From contig JAEZGU010000317.1 in the NCBI GenBank assembly GCA_023416855.1, forward strand, positions 1 through 9,205: DNA of 9,205 bases, read 5' to 3'. Under the pieces are notes generated by a model. The model was not told where the DNA came from. It saw nothing but the letters and a program-made list of their open reading frames with translations, and did no database searches. This DNA is from Bacillota bacterium. Lineage in GTDB: Bacteria > Bacillota > Clostridia > Tissierellales > Sedimentibacteraceae. Below, piece after piece: positions 6,954-9,205 of the stretch (position 1 is its first letter; the number at the start of each line of letters is the position of its first letter). The position numbers were made by a program, and so were the translations under genes.

Positions 6954-6965
6954 GCATAATTAAGC

Positions 6966-6994
6966 TTGACAAAAACATTTATTATTATTACAAT
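6966..6994 (+). promoter_or_regulatory. Sigma-A promoter upstream of the Nudix gene
   Basis: A consensus TTGACA (6966-6971), 17-bp spacer and TACAAT (6989-6994, one mismatch) make this the best promoter match in the window. Transcription would start near 7001, giving a leader of about 60 nt before TTG 7062. It lies just after the fold-back element and would drive the Nudix gene, with any readthrough reaching the SpoIIM-like and xerD genes. Confidence 0.75.
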
Positions 6995-7017
6995 AAGCAA
7001 GCACGATAGTAACAAAT

Positions 7018-7043
7018 TTGCAAAAGAAAATAGAAAATTGCAA
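7018..7043. repeat. Two TTGCAA palindromes 20 bp apart in the Nudix leader
   Basis: TTGCAA occurs at 7018-7023 and 7038-7043, start to start 20 bp or about two helical turns, shortly downstream of the promoter. Each is self-complementary. The pair could be an operator or a weak RNA hairpin. Evidence is pattern only. Confidence 0.25.
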
Positions 7044-7050
7044 GAAATAT

Positions 7051-7056
7051 AGGAGG
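7051..7056 (+). promoter_or_regulatory. Ribosome binding site for the TTG start of the Nudix gene
   Basis: A perfect AGGAGG lies five bases before TTG 7062. From that TTG the encoded residues match the N-terminus of ADP-ribose pyrophosphatases, so this is the ancestral start even though an in-frame stop follows at codon 20. Confidence 0.85.
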
Positions 7057-7061
7057 CAATT

Positions 7062-7586
7062 TTGAACACTGAAATAACAGTAAAAAGTGAAAAAATATTT
7101 GAAGGTAAAATAATAAATTAAAGAGTAGATACAGTTGAGCTTGATAATCAAAAATACACTAAACGTGAAATAGTAGAACATAGAAACGTAGCTGCCATTT
7201 TAGCAATTAATGAAGAAGATGAAATATTGCTTGTAAAACAATTTAGGAAAGCAGTGGAAGACTTTTTATATGAAATACCTGCAGGAATATTGAACATTGC
7301 TGAAGTACCTGTAGAAGGAGCTATTAGGGAGTTAAAAGAAGAAACCGGATACGAAGCTAAAAAAGTAAAGCAAATCTGCGAATTTTATTCTTCTCCTGGT
7401 TTTACAAACGAAAAAATCTATTTGTTTAAAGCAGAAGATTTGTTATATACATCTACTAATTTTGATGAAGATGAATGTATTGAGACTATTACAGTAAGTA
7501 AAGACGACGCAATAAAGATGTTAGAAACAGGAAGAATATTAGACAGCAAAACAATTATTGGTGTACTTCATTGGATAAATAAATAA
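7062..7586 (+). pseudogene. Nudix hydrolase of ADP-ribose pyrophosphatase type, interrupted by one nonsense codon
   Basis: Intact relatives (NudF type) hydrolyse ADP-ribose to AMP and ribose 5-phosphate. Reading from TTG 7062 gives EKIFEGKIIN, then TAA (7119-7121, codon 20), then RVDTVEL and a continuous match to the family up to TAA 7584. The stop falls where relatives have Leu (IINLRVDTV or IDLYVEDV), so one change from TTA or TTG explains it. The Nudix box GX5EX7REUXEEXGU is complete at 7284-7352 (EVPVEGAIRELKEETGY in its latter part), and SSPGFTNEKIYLF (7393-7431) is typical. Other conserved spots have drifted: EHPG is EHRN and PAGKLE is PAGILN. After the stop, the first usual in-frame start is TTG 7227, with no good ribosome site and losing the N-terminal strand region. 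Alternatives are a base error, readthrough or a shortened protein of 119 residues. The promoter, ribosome site and terminator all remain. Confidence 0.8.
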
Positions 7587-7600
7587 ATAATACAGTATTA

Positions 7601-7648
7601 AACCTCTTGAAATAGCATATATTGTATAAAGCTTTCAGGAGGTTTTTT
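7601..7648 (+). terminator. Intrinsic terminator after the Nudix gene, containing the next gene's ribosome site
   Basis: AACCTCTTGAAA (7601-7612) pairs with TTTCAGGAGGTT (7633-7644) over 12 bp with a single G-T wobble. The 20-nt loop can fold further (GC/GC and TATA/TATA). Six T's (7643-7648) follow, giving a textbook intrinsic terminator 14 bp after the Nudix stop. The AGGAGG at 7637-7642 in its 3' arm is also the Shine-Dalgarno for ATG 7650. Confidence 0.88.
7637..7642 (+). promoter_or_regulatory. Shine-Dalgarno of the SpoIIM-like gene, buried in a terminator stem
   Basis: A perfect AGGAGG with a 7-base spacer to ATG 7650. In the folded readthrough transcript these bases would be paired with CCTCTT of the 5' arm, which should hinder initiation unless the hairpin is open or the transcript begins inside it. 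Confidence 0.85.
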
Positions 7649-7649
7649 A

Positions 7650-8231
7650 ATGAATAATACACTAAAGAAATTAGTTTTATCAGAGAACAAAAGATTTTTA
7701 TTTCTATTGGCAATATTTATTATATCGCTGATACTTTCATCATTTATATATATAATAACCGGTCAAGGTAGTATTACAAATATAAACTATGAAAGTATAA
7801 GTTCCATGAACTTAAGTGATATTTTTTTTGTTACTATAAAAAGAAATTTAATATATTTTATTGCCATAATGCTATTAACTATTATTGGACAAAGTAAAAT
7901 TATCAATGGTCTATTTGGATTAATAACTGTATATTATGGCCTATCAATAATATATTTGATACGAACATTAAAGATGGATACTTTATATTTTGTTCTAACT
8001 TTTACAGATTACTTCATATTTTTCCCACTTCTCTTTTATTTTACATTTATTTCAAGTACAATATCTAAATACACAAAAAAGACAAAAAATTTAGAGCAAA
8101 TTTCACGAAAATTTGATATAATTATATCCAGTTATATTAAACTATCCTTAATATATCTTTTGATTGTAACTATCTACAGCATAGGTTATAGTTATTATAT
8201 ACTAATATTAAGCAGATTGTTGGTGAAATAA
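7650..8231 (+). CDS. Putative SpoIIM-like membrane protein
   Basis: A very hydrophobic 193-residue protein with about five membrane segments: roughly 16-37, 67-80, 85-104, 111-136 and 158-187. SpoIIM, part of the SpoIID-SpoIIM-SpoIIP complex that remodels septal peptidoglycan during engulfment, has about 200 residues and a similar topology. In Bacillus and many clostridia spoIIM lies between nudF and xerD-deoB, exactly this position. Sequence support is partial: IFFVTIKRNLIYF (58-70) followed by a Gly-containing segment resembles the F..SF..NL core, and a Pro in the fourth segment (126) sits where SpoIIM has its P-rich turn. The LPQNL motif is not recognisable. The assignment therefore rests mainly on synteny and topology, and an unrelated membrane protein is possible. 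It begins right after a terminator hairpin whose arm holds its ribosome site, and its stop overlaps the xerD start by one base (TAATG). Confidence 0.55.
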   Translation: MNNTLKKLVLSENKRFLFLLAIFIISLILSSFIYIITGQGSITNINYESISSMNLSDIFFVTIKRNLIYFIAIMLLTIIGQSKIINGLFGLITVYYGLSIIYLIRTLKMDTLYFVLTFTDYFIFFPLLFYFTFISSTISKYTKKTKNLEQISRKFDIIISSYIKLSLIYLLIVTIYSIGYSYYILILSRLLVK

Positions 8232-9106
8232 TGGATAAAAATATTGAAAATTACAAAGAATATCTTAAGTCAAAAAATTTAAGCGCTAATACTATTGCAT
8301 CATACATTTATGACATTAACAGTTTTAGTAATTACATAAGTTTAGAATATAGCATAGATTTAGAAAATACAAAAAAAGCTCAAATACTAACATATTTAGT
8401 TAATCTTCAAAAGTCAGGCAAAAGCTCTTCAACTATTGCGAGAACTGTTTCTACTTTAAAGAATTTTTTTGATTATCTAAAAAGGGACAAACTTATTGCG
8501 GATAACCCTGCTATGAGCATTCACAGTCCAAAACAGATTAAAAAGATACCTTCAGTATTATCTGAAAAAGAGGTTAATTCACTGTTAGAGCTTCCTGATG
8601 TTAATACTTTTAAGGGAGCAAGAGATAGTGCTATACTTGAATTGTTGTATTCATCCGGTATAAAAGTTACCGAACTAATAAACATTAAAATAAACGATTT
8701 AAATTTAAATGCAAATATTATTAGTATAGAAGGGGATAAAAAGCGTATTGTACCTTTAAGCCAATATTCAAGAAATGCTATTGATAATTATATAAGCAAA
8801 TTCAGGCACATAAGGTGCAGTGAAGAAAATGAATTTTTGTTTGTTAATATTTCTGGTGATCCTATTTCAAGACAAGGTATTTGGAAGATGCTAAAATTTT
8901 ACGAAAAAAAATTAAATTTAAATAAAGAGTTATCTCCTCAAATCCTTAGAAATTCTTTTGCTGTGCATCTTTTATCACATGGAGCAGATTTAGGCACTAT
9001 ACAAGAATTAATGGGGCTAAACAGCTTAGCGGCAGCACAAAATTATTTAAGCAGCGTAGAATTTAAATCATTAGAAGTGTTTAAAAAAGCATTTCCAAGA
9101 GTATAA
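8231..9106 (+). CDS. xerD: XerD-family tyrosine recombinase with altered active site
   Basis: XerD normally acts with XerC at dif sites to resolve chromosome dimers. The 291 residues match XerD (about 295-300). Residues 1-85 are the SAM-like core-binding domain (LSANTIASYIYDINSF at 17-32) and 105-285 the catalytic domain, ending in the typical EVFKKAFPRV. Aligned to E. coli XerD (R148, K172, H244, R247, H270, Y279) the positions are K145 in SSGIKVTEL, K170 in GDKKRIVPL, Q237 and R240 in SPQILRNSF, L263 in MGLNS and Y272 in AQNYL. Three of six catalytic residues are thus replaced while spacing (Q-x-x-R, 23 to L263, 9 to Y272) is preserved. The frame is intact, so this is substitution, not gross decay. 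It lies at the normal xerD locus before deoB and is coupled to the preceding gene by TAATG, with GGTGA at 8222-8226. It may be inactive, weakly active or have another role. Confidence 0.88.
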   Translation: MDKNIENYKEYLKSKNLSANTIASYIYDINSFSNYISLEYSIDLENTKKAQILTYLVNLQKSGKSSSTIARTVSTLKNFFDYLKRDKLIADNPAMSIHSPKQIKKIPSVLSEKEVNSLLELPDVNTFKGARDSAILELLYSSGIKVTELINIKINDLNLNANIISIEGDKKRIVPLSQYSRNAIDNYISKFRHIRCSEENEFLFVNISGDPISRQGIWKMLKFYEKKLNLNKELSPQILRNSFAVHLLSHGADLGTIQELMGLNSLAAAQNYLSSVEFKSLEVFKKAFPRV

Positions 9107-9139
9107 TTAACAATAGTAGAACAATTATAACATTGTTAA
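9107..9139. repeat. Inverted repeat between xerD and deoB
   Basis: TTAACAAT (9107-9114), immediately after the xerD stop, and ATTGTTAA (9132-9139) are perfect 8-bp inverted arms with a 17-nt spacer. An extra AACAAT copy occurs at 9120-9125. No T-run follows, so termination is unlikely. It could be an operator for deoB or chance in AT-rich DNA. Confidence 0.35.
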
Positions 9140-9172
9140 ACGTAATAAATGAAAAACAAAGGAGACTTAATT

Positions 9173-9205
9173 ATGATAAATAGAGCGATTTTAATTGTAT
9201 TAGAC
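9173..9205 (+). CDS. deoB: Phosphopentomutase DeoB, N-terminal fragment
   Basis: Only 11 codons are present, MINRAILIVLD, running off the right edge. This matches the start of phosphopentomutase, where the segment (R)xxLIVLDSVGIGxxPDA carries a metal-binding Asp of the alkaline-phosphatase-like active site. The enzyme interconverts ribose or deoxyribose 1- and 5-phosphates in nucleoside salvage. AAAGGAGA at 9158-9165 is a good ribosome site seven bases before ATG 9173. Synteny supports the call: xerD-deoB (drm) order is conserved in Firmicutes. The fragment is too short to judge integrity. Confidence 0.82.
   Translation, partial: MINRAILIVLD

Noticed and set aside
6887..7181. Two minus-strand open frames of 60 and 73 codons between spo0A and the Nudix gene
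   Set aside because: They cover the fold-back element, the Nudix promoter and the Nudix 5' end, have low-complexity Phe/Ile/Tyr-rich translations, and show no good ribosome site.
7607..7630. Promoter TTGAAA/TATAAA inside the terminator hairpin
   Set aside because: Spacer is only 12 bp, too short for sigma-A.

Overview
This window is an AT-rich stretch (roughly 28-30% GC by eye) of a chromosome from an endospore-forming Clostridia-type Firmicute. The spore genes spoIVB and spo0A, the gene order, and the AGGAGG-type ribosome sites and hairpin terminators all point there. A more exact placement (for example a Tissierellia- or Sedimentibacter-like lineage) is only a guess. All genes lie on the + strand, and most of the window is a conserved core locus, not a mobile or accessory island.

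Layout. Positions 3-203 hold the C-terminal end of a Kae1/TsaD-like protein, overlapped by xseA (exonuclease VII large subunit). xseB follows with a one-base overlap. A 126-bp gap with a good sigma-A promoter (1604-1632) leads into tlyA - argR - recN (S4-domain RNA methyltransferase, arginine repressor, SMC-like repair ATPase). The usual ispA-dxs pair between xseB and tlyA, and the nadK often found after tlyA, are absent. spoIVB (PDZ serine protease of late sporulation) has its own leader with a 9-bp inverted repeat and a TATAAT box, and ends at a strong terminator (5864-5909). spo0A, the master sporulation regulator, follows behind a very AT-rich leader.

The second part, spo0A - Nudix hydrolase - SpoIIM-like - xerD - deoB, is also a known clostridial arrangement, but here it shows decay or divergence. 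The Nudix (ADP-ribose pyrophosphatase type) gene has an in-frame TAA at codon 20 where the family has Leu, so it is called a pseudogene. The SpoIIM-position membrane protein is recognisable mainly by place and topology. The XerD-family protein keeps the catalytic Lys, second Arg and Tyr but has changed three of the six active-site positions (R to K, H to Q, H to L). The SpoIIM-like gene uses a Shine-Dalgarno buried in the 3' arm of the terminator hairpin that ends the Nudix gene. The window ends at the first 11 codons of deoB.

No CRISPR array, tRNA, rRNA, prophage or insertion sequence was seen. I found no undescribed multi-gene system. The points most worth checking are the XerD active site, the Nudix nonsense codon, the terminator/ribosome-site overlap at 7601-7652, and a fold-back, GC-richer intergenic element at 6908-6953.
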